From NCBI RefSeq assembly GCF_025244825.1, contig NZ_CP104263.1:3410001-3474000 (forward strand): DNA of 64,000 bases, written 5' to 3'. The stretch is from Arthrobacter jinronghuae (lineage in GTDB: Bacteria > Actinomycetota > Actinomycetes > Actinomycetales > Micrococcaceae). Made by a program: the position numbers and the translations under genes. Each line of letters opens with the position of its first letter. The first letter of the stretch is position 1. This document shows positions 33,854 through 42,875 of the stretch, one piece after another. Under the pieces are notes generated by a model, which was given only the letters and a program-made list of their open reading frames with translations, had not been told where the DNA came from and did not search any database.

Positions 33854-33886
33854 TTTTGACCGTCGTTCGGCTTTTTGGAGTACCCC

Positions 33887-35647
33887 ATGCCCGTTTCCCC
33901 TGCCCCGCAGGGCGCTGTCCCCGCAACCCGAGCCGAGGCGCGGGCTGAAGCAAAACGCAAGCACCGCGCCGTTCTCCAGGCCCTGACCGGCCTGCTGCTC
34001 GGCATGTTCGTCTCAATGCTGGCGAACACGGTGGTAAGCACCTCGCTGCCGGTAATCATTTCGGACCTCGACGGCGACCAGGCCGCCTTCACCTGGGTGG
34101 TCACCGCCACCCTGCTGGCCACCGCGGTTTCGACCCCGATCTGGGGCAAGCTCGCAGACCTGCTCAACCGCAAGGTCCTGATCCAGCTGGCCCTGATCAT
34201 CTTCATTGTCGCCAGCGCCGCGGCAGGTTTCGCGCATAACACCGACTGGCTGATCGCCATGCGCGTGGTGCAGGGCATCGGTGCCGGCGGCCTCGGCGCG
34301 CTGACCCAGATTGTCATGGCGGACATTGTCTCGCCGCGGGAACGCGGCCGGTACATGGGCCTGTTCGGCGCCGTGATGGCCCTGTCCACGGTGGGCGGGC
34401 CGCTGATCGGCGGTGTCATCACGGACACCGTCAACTGGCGTTGGAACTTCTACGTCGCGGTGCCGCTGGCCGCCGTCGCCCTGGTGATGATCCAGAAGAC
34501 CCTGCACCTGCCCCCGCTGAAGAAGCGGAAGGTGCAGATCGACTATGCCGGCATCGTGCTGCTTTCGGCCTCCGTGTCCTGCCTGCTCATCTGGGTTTCC
34601 CTGGTCGGCACCGACTTCGGCTGGGCCAGTGCTGCCACCGCATGGATGGTGGGCGGTTCACTGCTGGGCCTGGCGGCATTCGTTGCCGTGGAGCTGAAGG
34701 CCCCGGAGCCGCTGATCCCGTTGACCCTGTTCCGCAACCGGACCTTCACCTTCGCGGTGGTCGGGTCCCTCGCCGTCGGCGTCGCCATGTTCGGCACCAC
34801 CGTGTTCCTGTCCCAGTACATGCAGCTGGCCCGCGGCGCATCCGCGACCATGTCCGGGTTGATGACCATCCCGATGATGGCCGGCCTGCTGATCATCTCC
34901 ACGATCGTGGGCAGGATGATCACCAAGAGCGGCAAGTGGAAGGCCTACGTGGTGATCGGGTCCGTGCTGCTGACGGTGGGTTTGGTCCTCATGGGCACCA
35001 TCGAATACGACACGAACTTCGGGCTTGTCTCCCTGTACATGTTCCTCCTCGGCGCCGGTGTGGGCATGGTGATGCAGAACCTGGTGCTCGTGGTGCAGAA
35101 CGATGTTTCAACCCGGGATCTCGGCGTCGCCAGCTCCAGCATCAACTTCTTCCGCACTATCGGCGGCACCGTCGGTGTTTCCGCGCTGGGCGCGGTGCTG
35201 GCCACCCAGGTGACCGACCGGCTGGCCGAGAAGCAGGGCGAACTGATGGCCGCCATCGGCGCGCTGGGCGAGGAGGGCAAGGCGGTCGCCGCATCGCTGG
35301 CCTCCGGCAGCATCCCGGACGTGAATTCCCTGCCCGAATCCGTGCGTCTCATTGTGGAATCTGTGTACGGCTCGTCGGTGGCGCACATCTTCATGATCGC
35401 CGCTCCGCTGGGCGTCCTGACCCTGCTGGCCGTGCTCTTCCTGCCGAACCTGCCGCTGGGCAGCCTGACCCGGCACGAGAAGATGCAGGCCGAAGAAGCT
35501 GCTGCGGCGTCCGGGAAGGATGCCGGGAAGGCGACTGATTCCCGGACTGCCGCAGAGACGGTAGCCGCTGTATCCGAAGAAGCCGCCGGGCAGAATCCGG
35601 ACGTAACGCCCGGAAAGGATGTTCCGGCGGGAAAGAACAACGCATAG
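33887..35647 (+). CDS. DHA2-family multidrug MFS exporter
   Basis: A 586-residue transporter with 14 predicted membrane helices. Motif A is WGKLADLLNRKVLIQ after helix 2, and motif C is GAVMALSTVGGPLIGGVITD in helix 5. These and the length put it in the EmrB/QacA drug:proton antiporters. A long Ala/Glu/Thr-rich cytoplasmic tail (about 55 residues) is added. The ATG at 33887 has TTGGAG before it. The MarR gene follows within 2 bases. Confidence 0.92.
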   Translation: MPVSPAPQGAVPATRAEARAEAKRKHRAVLQALTGLLLGMFVSMLANTVVSTSLPVIISDLDGDQAAFTWVVTATLLATAVSTPIWGKLADLLNRKVLIQLALIIFIVASAAAGFAHNTDWLIAMRVVQGIGAGGLGALTQIVMADIVSPRERGRYMGLFGAVMALSTVGGPLIGGVITDTVNWRWNFYVAVPLAAVALVMIQKTLHLPPLKKRKVQIDYAGIVLLSASVSCLLIWVSLVGTDFGWASAATAWMVGGSLLGLAAFVAVELKAPEPLIPLTLFRNRTFTFAVVGSLAVGVAMFGTTVFLSQYMQLARGASATMSGLMTIPMMAGLLIISTIVGRMITKSGKWKAYVVIGSVLLTVGLVLMGTIEYDTNFGLVSLYMFLLGAGVGMVMQNLVLVVQNDVSTRDLGVASSSINFFRTIGGTVGVSALGAVLATQVTDRLAEKQGELMAAIGALGEEGKAVAASLASGSIPDVNSLPESVRLIVESVYGSSVAHIFMIAAPLGVLTLLAVLFLPNLPLGSLTRHEKMQAEEAAAASGKDAGKATDSRTAAETVAAVSEEAAGQNPDVTPGKDVPAGKNNA

Positions 35648-35648
35648 G

Positions 35649-36113
35649 GTGACGACGTCGGCAGCCGGGGACGCTGACAACATCACCTTCGAGTCCGCCG
35701 TCCTGGAAGTGGAACGCGAGTTTTCGATGATGCTTGCCGCCGCGCGGGGGACGTTCAAGGACGCCGCCGCGGCGGTCCATCCGGGCCTGCAGCCGCTGGG
35801 GTTCACGGTGCTGATGACCCTGTACCGCGGCGGCGAATGTCCGCAGGGCAGCGTGGCCGAGGCCCTTCAGGTGGACAAGGCCCTGCTGAGCCGCACGGTG
35901 TCCCAGCTGGAAACCCTGGGCCTGGTGGTCCGCCGGGCGAACCCTTCCGACGGGCGGGTCCAGCTGCTGGACCTTACTCCGGAGGGTCGGGTCCGCTTCG
36001 AGAATGCACATTCTGCGAAGCGGGCCCTCCTGCGGGACCGGCTCGGCAGCTGGACTCGGGCCGAGCTCCAGAACCTTACCGACCTGTTGAAGAAGCTCAA
36101 CGAGCGGGACTGA
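35649..36113 (+). CDS. MarR-family regulator of the MFS exporter
   Basis: A 154-residue winged-helix regulator. The DNA-binding region is QGSVAEALQVDKALLSRTVSQLETLGLVVRRANPSDGRVQLLDLTPEGR. GTG start at 35649, one base after the exporter stop, so it is probably translationally coupled; an ATG at 35619 inside the exporter gene is a less likely alternative. It should repress the operon through the 33838 palindrome until a drug binds. It overlaps the convergent kinase gene by 17 bases. Confidence 0.88.
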   Translation: MTTSAAGDADNITFESAVLEVEREFSMMLAAARGTFKDAAAAVHPGLQPLGFTVLMTLYRGGECPQGSVAEALQVDKALLSRTVSQLETLGLVVRRANPSDGRVQLLDLTPEGRVRFENAHSAKRALLRDRLGSWTRAELQNLTDLLKKLNERD

Positions 36114-37716
36114 TTCCGGCCGCCGTTTCCGCTGCCAGCGGCAGGGACACCGTGAATTCGCTTCCCTGCCCCGGGCTGCTGACGAAACTCAGCTTTCCCC
36201 CGTGCGATTCCACAATGTTCTTGGTGATCACCAGGCCCAGGCCGACCCCGGGCACAGCCGAGGCGACAGCACGGCGGGACCGGAAGAACTTGGTAAATAC
36301 CTTTTCCTGTTCGGCCTTGGTCATTCCGATCCCGGTGTCTGCAACGGAAAGGCGGACCGCGTACTCGTCCTGCCGGAGGCGGATTGTCACTGTCCCCCCG
36401 TCAGGGGAGTACTTCACGGCGTTGGACAGCAGGTTATCGACCACCTGGGCCAGGCGCTGCGGATCCGCGTCAACGGTCAGCGACGCCGGAACCTCCGACA
36501 CCAGGTCCACCCGTCCCGCAGCGGCCTTCGGGGATACGGACACCACGCCTGCCCGCACGATTTCGGCCAGGTTCACCGGCCGGCGGTCCATTTTGGTGGC
36601 TCCGGACGCTACGGACAGCAGATCGGACACCAGCGCCAACAGCCGTTCCGAGTTGCGCAGCGCAACATTCAGCGCTGAGGTCACCTCCGGCGACAGCCCC
36701 TCCTCGTCCAGTGCGAGGTCAAGGTAACCCATGATCGAGGTCAGCGGGGTCCGCAGTTCGTGGGACACGCTCGCCACGAATTCCTCCTGGGCCGCGACGG
36801 CATGGACCAACCGGCTGACGTCGCTGTAGGCGATCACCGAGCCGGAAAACGCTCCTTCCGTCCTGATGGGCCGGGCGGAGACGTTGAGGGCTATCTGGTT
36901 TCCACAGTCCAAGGAACCGAACCATACCAACCGGTTCGAGAAGGACTCGCCCGCGACGGCCCGTCTCACCGGACTCTCGGCGTCGGACAGGGGCGTGACG
37001 CGGTCCGGACCAAAAATCGGCCGTTCCCCGCCCGGGGCGACTTCCCCTTGAACCCTGTTCCAGGCGGACTGGAGATGGGCGTTTGTCAGCACGGTCTTGC
37101 CCTGCGCGTCCACCACAAGCAGGCCGACGTCGATCGTGTTCAGCACCGTTTCCAGCAAGGCTTCGCGCTCCCTGCTCTTCGTCAGGTTCGCCTGCAGGAC
37201 GCGGTCTTTCTCCTCCAGTGCCTTCTGCTTTTCCCGGGTTTCTTCTTCCGCTGCGGCCCGCGCTGCTTCAGCCGCCTCAGCTTTGCGCAGGGCAGCCACC
37301 AGTTCCCGCTCGTAGAGCCTGCGTTCGGAGGCGTTAAAGACGGCGATCCGGTCCACGCCTGCCCCGTCTCGGGCGTCTTTTTCTTCCGAGCGCACCCCGG
37401 AGAGGAGAACCGGAATCAGCTCCCCGTCTGCGGACACCAGCTCCGCCGCCATTTCGTTGAAGCATCCCGCCACGGCCAGCTGAGGAACCGCATAGGAAGC
37501 GAATACCACCCGGTCCCCCACGGGCATCAGGTCAATGATGTTGCCGCCGAGCAGCCCCTCCCTGGAGCGCCCGGTCCATGAGGCCAGAGTCCGGTTGACA
37601 TCCAGGATCGTTCCGTCCGTGGTGAGGACGAGATATCCGGAGGCAGCCGAATGGAAGTGTTCCTCATAGTCGGCGCCCCCGGCGGCGCCCATGTCCTTAC
37701 CGGCAGAGCTAGGCAC
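36097..37716 (-). CDS. PAS-domain sensor histidine kinase
   Basis: A 539-residue kinase without clear membrane helices. PAS1 occupies about residues 17-130, a coiled coil 131-190 (AEAAEAARAAAEEETREK), PAS2 about 187-300. The kinase core starts with the H-box SVSHELRTPL (His319), then N-box DNLLSNAVKYSPDG, G1 VADTGIGM and G2 GVGLGLVI. There is no response regulator next to it. It starts with GTG at 37716, overlapping the RsbQ-like gene by 8 bases. That coupling suggests the hydrolase makes or delivers a ligand to one of the PAS domains. Confidence 0.92.
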   Translation of the reverse strand: MPSSAGKDMGAAGGADYEEHFHSAASGYLVLTTDGTILDVNRTLASWTGRSREGLLGGNIIDLMPVGDRVVFASYAVPQLAVAGCFNEMAAELVSADGELIPVLLSGVRSEEKDARDGAGVDRIAVFNASERRLYERELVAALRKAEAAEAARAAAEEETREKQKALEEKDRVLQANLTKSREREALLETVLNTIDVGLLVVDAQGKTVLTNAHLQSAWNRVQGEVAPGGERPIFGPDRVTPLSDAESPVRRAVAGESFSNRLVWFGSLDCGNQIALNVSARPIRTEGAFSGSVIAYSDVSRLVHAVAAQEEFVASVSHELRTPLTSIMGYLDLALDEEGLSPEVTSALNVALRNSERLLALVSDLLSVASGATKMDRRPVNLAEIVRAGVVSVSPKAAAGRVDLVSEVPASLTVDADPQRLAQVVDNLLSNAVKYSPDGGTVTIRLRQDEYAVRLSVADTGIGMTKAEQEKVFTKFFRSRRAVASAVPGVGLGLVITKNIVESHGGKLSFVSSPGQGSEFTVSLPLAAETAAGISPAR

Positions 37717-38524
37717 GGGCAGTCACCAACAGGTACTCGAGAATGGCCTCCGCCGTCTCCCGGGGTGCGCTGAGGTGTGGCATGTTTCCGCGGGCTTCGA
37801 GTTCCACGCGGGTACTGTCAGGAAGATGGTTGTGCAGGAACAGCGACGCCGGTTCCGGGGTCAGCGGGTCCGCCCTCGACTGCAGGATCAAGGCCGGGAC
37901 AGACACGTCGGGGAGCACCTGCCGGACATCCGTGGCAAAGGACATCTGCAGGGAGTTCCGAACATACTCTGGGTGCAGGCGGCACATCTTGTCCGCCAGC
38001 TCCACGCTGACCTCGGAGTCAGAATCGTCGCCCGCTATCTCCGGAGCCATCGCCCTTGCCCATAGGGGGTAGTTGGCCTCCACGGCGTTCAGGACACCCT
38101 CAATATCCTCCGCTCGGAACCCGCCGATATACCCGTCGTCATTGATGTAGCGGGGCGAGGTGCAGAGCAAAACGAGACGCGCAATCCGTTGGTTACGGGC
38201 CGCGACCGCCAGAGCCATAGTGCCGGCGATGCTGTGCCCGACGACGGTGGCGTCCTTCAGCTCCAGGACCTCCAGAATCTCGGTCAGGTCCGTCAGATAA
38301 CCTTCCAAGGCAGCGTATTTGGCGGCGTCGTAAGCCTCCGGATCGGCACCGCCGGTTCCTACATGATCAAACAGCACCACTTTGTAGGTGTCCGTAAAGA
38401 ACGGCAGGATCCGATTCCAGATCACCTGGTCACAGCCAAATCCCTGTACCAGCAGCAGTACAGGGCCATCTGGACGTCCAAGCACCCGGACATTGTTGCG
38501 CTCAATTACTGCCTGCGCATTCAT
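37709..38524 (-). CDS. RsbQ-like alpha/beta hydrolase
   Basis: A 271-residue hydrolase closely resembling Bacillus RsbQ over its full length. The shared landmarks are GFGCDQVIWN, ILFD-type VVLFDHVGTGGADPEAYD, GHSIAG with Ser98, ILQSRADPLTP with Asp219 and EARGNMPHLS with His250. RsbQ feeds a hydrophobic ligand or signal to the PAS domain of the phosphatase RsbP. Here the coupled partner is a PAS histidine kinase instead. The fold is also that of the plant receptors D14 and KAI2. ATG at 38524 with GCAGG close by. Confidence 0.9.
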   Translation of the reverse strand: MNAQAVIERNNVRVLGRPDGPVLLLVQGFGCDQVIWNRILPFFTDTYKVVLFDHVGTGGADPEAYDAAKYAALEGYLTDLTEILEVLELKDATVVGHSIAGTMALAVAARNQRIARLVLLCTSPRYINDDGYIGGFRAEDIEGVLNAVEANYPLWARAMAPEIAGDDSDSEVSVELADKMCRLHPEYVRNSLQMSFATDVRQVLPDVSVPALILQSRADPLTPEPASLFLHNHLPDSTRVELEARGNMPHLSAPRETAEAILEYLLVTARA

Positions 38525-38958
38525 CCTGCACCTGCTTTCGGTTGGTTTATTCGATGCCGACCTGAGGGCTTGGCAGCGGACTGCAGCCCGCTGCAAACGT
38601 TGCTAATGGGCGGCGCGGTCAGCGGACGGAAGAGATCGGGAAGTTCACGGACATCCGGCGGAGAATTGGAGCGACACGGGCCGCTAGTGGTTCTGCGCGG
38701 GAGTTCTACGCCGTTTTCCCTACAAGGACCAGGCGGATTCTTCCGGGGGCGGCGGGGAACTGACTGTGGGCCGTGCCGGGGCTGCGAAACCAACCCGGAC
38801 GAGGGGCTTGCCGCTCGTTTTACACATGAAGTAGAGACCTTATATCGAGACTTTGTTCAATCGCCGGCAAATTGCCGCCAAGGAAGGCACGCAGCAACGC
38901 GTGAAATTCCCCGTTCGAAATCTAACAGAATGACCGCCACAGGAGAAAATCAGGCTGC
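38525..38958. other. 434-base spacer without a supported gene
   Basis: It holds the promoter for the RsbQ-kinase operon. Possible frames here have no ribosome sites or family-like sequence. Base composition becomes AT-richer at about 38820-38950. The stop of the MarR gene that follows is at its right edge. Confidence 0.5.
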
Positions 38959-39495
38959 TTAGCTTTCCATTGTGTTTGCGTTCCGGGAATATCCATCCCC
39001 GCTACCGCCGAGTTCCCCCAGAATCCGCGCCAACTCCGCCCGGTCCCCCGGCTCCAGAACGGAAAAGAACTCGTCCGCCTCGCGCTTCCGGTCCGCCAGC
39101 ACGGTTTCCCGCAGCCCCTCCCCCGCTTCGGTAAGCGTGAGCAGCGTAGCCCGGCGGTCGGAGGGATGCGCCCGACGCTCCACCAGCCCCTTGGCGGTCA
39201 ACTGGTCCACCACCTCCGTGGCCGAGCGCGGGGCAATGCGCAGCCGCTCCGCCAGTTCCTTCAGCCGCAGCCCGGGCTCACGGCCGGCGTCGGCGGAGTC
39301 CTGCGCACCGTCGTGCGCCGCTCCGTGCGCCTCGGGCCCGTGCCCCGCTGCCCGGGCCACTGCACTCAGCGCCCGGAACTGGTGCGGCGTCAGGTCATAC
39401 GGGGCCAACTGCTGCATCCACCGCTTCCGCAGTCCGCGGAATGCCGTATGCATCAGTTCCCCCAGGGCCGCCGGATCGGCAGAAGCATCAGTCAT
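38959..39495 (-). CDS. MarR-family regulator
   Basis: A 178-residue winged-helix regulator. The DNA-binding region is LRLKELAERLRIAPRSATEVVDQLTAKGLVERRAHPSDRRATLLTLT. A His/Gly/Asp-rich insertion (AGHGPEAHGAAHDGAQDSADAG) lies between the first helices and the reading head, unusual for MarR. It is divergent from the ABC exporter gene across two palindromes, so it is the likely repressor of that exporter. No Shine-Dalgarno is visible; it may be leaderless. Confidence 0.9.
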   Translation of the reverse strand: MTDASADPAALGELMHTAFRGLRKRWMQQLAPYDLTPHQFRALSAVARAAGHGPEAHGAAHDGAQDSADAGREPGLRLKELAERLRIAPRSATEVVDQLTAKGLVERRAHPSDRRATLLTLTEAGEGLRETVLADRKREADEFFSVLEPGDRAELARILGELGGSGDGYSRNANTMES

Positions 39496-39515
39496 GGAAA
39501 CAGTCTACCCATTTC

Positions 39516-39542
39516 GTGGTAACCACATAATGAGGTAACCTC
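39516..39542. promoter_or_regulatory. Double MarR operator over the ABC exporter promoter
   Basis: GTGGTAACCAC (39516-39526) and GAGGTAACCTC (39532-39542) are two 11-base palindromes with centres 16 bases apart. A CATAAT -10 (39526-39531) lies between them, so bound MarR would block transcription. Confidence 0.75.
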
Positions 39543-39588
39543 TGCATTAGCTGCCGAATCGCATCTCGCGGCAGCAACAGGAGGAACC

Positions 39589-41451
39589 ATGGCTATTCCC
39601 GAAGCGGCCCCCGAAGGCCCCGGAAGCGGCAGAGGCCCAGGCGGCGGCCGCGGCCCCGCAAAGCTGAATCCCGCCGATCAAAAGCAACTGAACCGACACC
39701 CGGTTCACCTGCGGCGCATCGCCGCACTATTCGCCCCGCACAAGGGCACCATCGCCGTCGTCGTCCTGCTGATCACCGCCTCGTCGGTGGTCGGCCTTGC
39801 ACAGCCGTTCCTGGTCCGCGCCGTGATTGACGACGCACTGCCGCACGGCAACACCCGACTGCTGCTGTTCCTCACCGCTTCCATGGTGGGCGTGGCAGCG
39901 CTGACCGCCGCCATCGGCGTCATCCAGACCTGGCTGGCCACCAGCATGGGCCAGCGCGTTATGCACACCCTGCGCGTTGATCTTTTCACTCACCTGCAGG
40001 CCCAGTCGCTCGGCTTCTTCACCCGCACCCGCGGCGGGGAGGTGCAGTCCCGGCTCACGCACGATATCTCCGGCATGCAGTCCGTGGTCACCACCACCGC
40101 CACGGGCGTGGCCTCCAACCTCACGACGGCGGTCGCCACCGCCGTCGCCATGGTGGCCCTCTCCCCCGGGCTGAGCCTGATCTCGTTGGTGGTGCTTCCG
40201 CCGGCCATCTGGCTCTCCCGGCGGGTGGCGATGATCCGCCGCGATGTCACCGACGAACGCCAGCGCGAGCTCGCCGCCCTGCACACCCAGGTGGAAGAAG
40301 GCCTCTCGGTCTCGGGCGTCCGCCTGGCCAAAACGCTGGGCACGGTTCCGCGCGACGCCGACCGGTTCCGCGCCCGCTCCGAAACCCTCGTGGGACTGGA
40401 ACTGCGCAGCCAGCTCGCAGGGCGCTGGCGGATGGCCACCATGCAGATTGTCTTCGCAGCTATTCCGGCCGTCATCTACCTCGCCGCCGGCTTCCCCGCC
40501 ACCAGCGGCGGCATGACCATCGGCACCCTGGTGGCCTTCACCGGACTGCAGGCCGGCATTTTCCGGCCGGTCATGGGCCTGCTGAACATCGGCGTGCAGT
40601 GGGTGACCGCCCTGGCGTTCTTCAGCCGGATCTTCGAATACCTGGACCTCGAGCCGCAGATCCGCCCCGCGGAAAACCCGGTCCAGCTGGACCCGGCAGC
40701 CGTCCGCGGCGACGTGCGGTTCGAGGACGTTCACTTTGCGTACGACGACGGCACCGAAGTCCTGCACGGCATCAACCTGGCGCTGCCCGCAGGGACCGCC
40801 ACCGCCGTCGTCGGACCCACCGGCTCCGGCAAGAGCACTCTGGCATCCCTGCTGCCGCGGCTCAACGACACCGGCTCCGGCCGCGTCACCATCGACGGCG
40901 TGGACGTGCGCGAGCTGGCACCCGAAGACCTCGCCCGGATTGTCGGCGTCGTCTCGCAGGAGACCTACCTGATCCACGCCTCCATCCGCGAGAACCTGCT
41001 GCTGGCGGATCCGGATGCCACAGATGAGCAGCTCTGGTCCGCGCTTGCCGCCGCACAGATGGCCGACACCGTCGGCGCCCTGCCGGACGGCCTGGACACC
41101 CTGGTGGGTGCGCGCGGCCACCGCTTCTCCGGCGGGGAGCAGCAGCGCCTCGCCATTGCCCGCACCATCCTGCGCAATCCGCCGGTGCTCGTCCTGGACG
41201 AGGCCACCTCGGCGCTGGACAACACCACCGAAGCGCAGGTGCAGCTGGCTCTGGAGCGGCTGTCCGCCGGGCGCACCACACTGACCATCGCGCACCGGCT
41301 CTCCACCGTGGAGAACGCGGATCAGGTGGTGGTGCTCGACGCCGGGCGGGTCATCGAAGCGGGCACGCCGGCCGAGCTGCGGGCGGCCGACGGCGCGTTC
41401 GCCCGGCTTGCCGCGCATACCGCCACACTGGAGGACAACCTCAGCCGCTAA
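39589..41451 (+). CDS. ABC transporter, fused membrane and ATPase domains
   Basis: A 620-residue half-transporter. A Gly/Pro-rich N-terminus (GPGSGRGPGGGRGPAK) precedes six membrane helices (about residues 50-330). The ATPase half has Walker A GPTGSGKST, signature FSGGEQQRLAIA, Walker B VLVLDEATSALD and the H-loop TIAHRL. It dimerises to export drugs or lipids. AGGAGGAACC precedes the ATG. Control by the divergent MarR is likely. Its last 11 bases overlap the convergent VOC gene. Confidence 0.93.
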   Translation: MAIPEAAPEGPGSGRGPGGGRGPAKLNPADQKQLNRHPVHLRRIAALFAPHKGTIAVVVLLITASSVVGLAQPFLVRAVIDDALPHGNTRLLLFLTASMVGVAALTAAIGVIQTWLATSMGQRVMHTLRVDLFTHLQAQSLGFFTRTRGGEVQSRLTHDISGMQSVVTTTATGVASNLTTAVATAVAMVALSPGLSLISLVVLPPAIWLSRRVAMIRRDVTDERQRELAALHTQVEEGLSVSGVRLAKTLGTVPRDADRFRARSETLVGLELRSQLAGRWRMATMQIVFAAIPAVIYLAAGFPATSGGMTIGTLVAFTGLQAGIFRPVMGLLNIGVQWVTALAFFSRIFEYLDLEPQIRPAENPVQLDPAAVRGDVRFEDVHFAYDDGTEVLHGINLALPAGTATAVVGPTGSGKSTLASLLPRLNDTGSGRVTIDGVDVRELAPEDLARIVGVVSQETYLIHASIRENLLLADPDATDEQLWSALAAAQMADTVGALPDGLDTLVGARGHRFSGGEQQRLAIARTILRNPPVLVLDEATSALDNTTEAQVQLALERLSAGRTTLTIAHRLSTVENADQVVVLDAGRVIEAGTPAELRAADGAFARLAAHTATLEDNLSR

Positions 41452-41845
41452 TCTGCGCGGCGCCGGCCGCCCCGGCCGGCGAGGCCTGGCAGAGGCAGAA
41501 CGGATGGCCTGCCGGATCCAGGAACACGCGGAAGGTCCTCCCCAGTTGCTGCTCGTGCTTGGTTGCCCCAAGCGCGAGAACCGCGGCTTCCCCTTCGTCC
41601 AGATCGTCCACATCGACATCGATATGCATCTGCTGGGGAACATGCTGGCCCGGCCAGACCGGCGGAGTGTAGTTTTCCACCTTCTGGAAAGCGAAGCGCT
41701 GGCCGGTGACGTCGGAGATTTCGGTCCAGTCGCCGTCGTACCCGTCCAGGTCCACCTTCCAGTCCAGGAGGGCGCCGTAGAAGATGGCGAGTGCCTCGGG
41801 GTCCGGGCAGTCGATAACTGTGCTGGGTACTCGTGCGATAGCCAT
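41441..41845 (-). CDS. VOC family protein, tandem copy A
   Basis: A 134-residue glyoxalase-fold protein: VIDCPDPEALAIFYGALLDWKV at the start, MHIDVDVDDLDEG in the middle, and DPAGHPFCLC at the end. It is very similar (roughly 85% by eye) to copy B 449 bases upstream, including the bases before the ATG, so the pair arose by a tandem duplication. It carries a C-terminal Ala/Gly extension not in copy B. Ligand unknown. Confidence 0.88.
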   Translation of the reverse strand: MAIARVPSTVIDCPDPEALAIFYGALLDWKVDLDGYDGDWTEISDVTGQRFAFQKVENYTPPVWPGQHVPQQMHIDVDVDDLDEGEAAVLALGATKHEQQLGRTFRVFLDPAGHPFCLCQASPAGAAGAAQISG

Positions 41846-41922
41846 GGCTGGAACCTTAGAGCACCCTGCCGCCGGCTGTCACGGGAATTTTTGCTCGCCA
41901 GCTAACCCGCCGGCGCCGGGCT

Positions 41923-42294
41923 TCAGTCATCCTTCCAGCCGACGCAGAGGCAGAACGGATGGCCGGCCGGGTCAAGGAACACCCGGAAGGTCTCCCCCGG
42001 CTGGTACTCGTGCTTGGTTGCGCCAAGGGCGAGGACCGCCGCTTCCCCTTCGTCCAGATCGTCCACATCGACGTCGATATGCATCTGCTGGGGAACGTCC
42101 TGGCCGGGCCAGGCCGGCGGCGTGTAGTTCTCCACCTTCTGGAAAGCGAAGCGCTGGCCGGTGACATCGGTGATGTCCGCCCAGCCGTCGTCGTCCACGC
42201 TCACCTTCCAGTCCAGGAGGGCACCGTAGAAGGTGGCGAGTGCCTCGGGGTCCGGGCAGTCGATGACAGTGTTGGGAACTCGTGCGATAGCCAT
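41923..42294 (-). CDS. VOC family protein, tandem copy B
   Basis: A 123-residue protein with the same landmarks as copy A (VIDCPDPEALATFYGALLDWKV, MHIDVDVDDLDEG, DPAGHPFCLC). It lacks the two-residue insertion near position 36 and ends in VGWKDD. The shared upstream segment (CCGCCGGCTGTCACGGGAAT) shows that the promoter was duplicated with the gene. Confidence 0.88.
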   Translation of the reverse strand: MAIARVPNTVIDCPDPEALATFYGALLDWKVSVDDDGWADITDVTGQRFAFQKVENYTPPAWPGQDVPQQMHIDVDVDDLDEGEAAVLALGATKHEYQPGETFRVFLDPAGHPFCLCVGWKDD

Positions 42295-42341
42295 GGCGGG
42301 AAGCTTAGGACCCTCTGCCGCCGGCTGTCACGGGAATTTCG

Positions 42342-42371
42342 GCTGCCGGTTTACATTTCTGCTGCCGGTTT
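42342..42371. repeat. Dispersed intergenic repeat, copy 3
   Basis: GCTGCCGGTTT, 8 bases, GCTGCCGGTTT: the same tandem layout as at 14598-14641 and 15187-15211. The second unit can also pair with GGCAGC at 42377-42382. It lies between the VOC and MarR genes. Confidence 0.65.
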
Positions 42372-42388
42372 CATGTGGCAGCCGTCGC

Positions 42389-42844
42389 CTAGCCCCGGGT
42401 CTGCATCGCGCGGTTCAGGGCAACCAGCGCCCCCGACGCCGCCTCCAGCGCTGCCCGCTGTTCCGCATTCAGCCGCTCGATGCCGGCACGGATAGGACCC
42501 GCCCACGCGTGGGCAATGACCTCGTTCTGCGCCCGCGCCTCCTCGGTGGGCAACAGAAGGCTGACCCGCCGGTCCGTCGGGCTGCTCGACCGCGTCACCA
42601 GCCCGCGCTCGGCCAATGTACGGACGGCGGCACTGGCATTGCTCTGCTTGAGCCCCATCAGCCGGGCCAGCTCCGTGACCGTCAGGCCGGGGTTGTCCAG
42701 TACATGCTTGAGCACGGCCAGCTCGGTGTTCGGCAGCGGCTCGATCCCGGTGATCTCGGGCGCCTTCCGGTGGATGTTCCAGGAAAGATCGCGCAGCAGG
42801 TCCGCAATTTCGCGCGTTGCCGCCGGTACGCCGTCGTTCGTCAT
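42389..42844 (-). CDS. MarR-family regulator of the Bcr/CflA exporter
   Basis: A 151-residue winged-helix protein: LTVTELARLMGLKQSNASAAVRTLAERGLVTRSSSPTDRRVSLLLP. It is divergent from the MFS exporter gene with 90 bases between, which include a clear palindrome. I start at the ATG at 42844; the longer frame runs through that operator. Confidence 0.9.
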   Translation of the reverse strand: MTNDGVPAATREIADLLRDLSWNIHRKAPEITGIEPLPNTELAVLKHVLDNPGLTVTELARLMGLKQSNASAAVRTLAERGLVTRSSSPTDRRVSLLLPTEEARAQNEVIAHAWAGPIRAGIERLNAEQRAALEAASGALVALNRAMQTRG

Positions 42845-42875
42845 GCCAACGATCCTAGCGCATATCTTAGTATAT

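Noticed and set aside
38521..38962. Possible small genes in the spacer before the RsbQ-like gene
   Set aside because: Low-complexity Pro/Arg translations with no ribosome site on either strand.
41856..42167. Frameshifted gene fragment between the VOC copies
   Set aside because: It is an alternate frame of VOC copy B, which is intact in its own frame.
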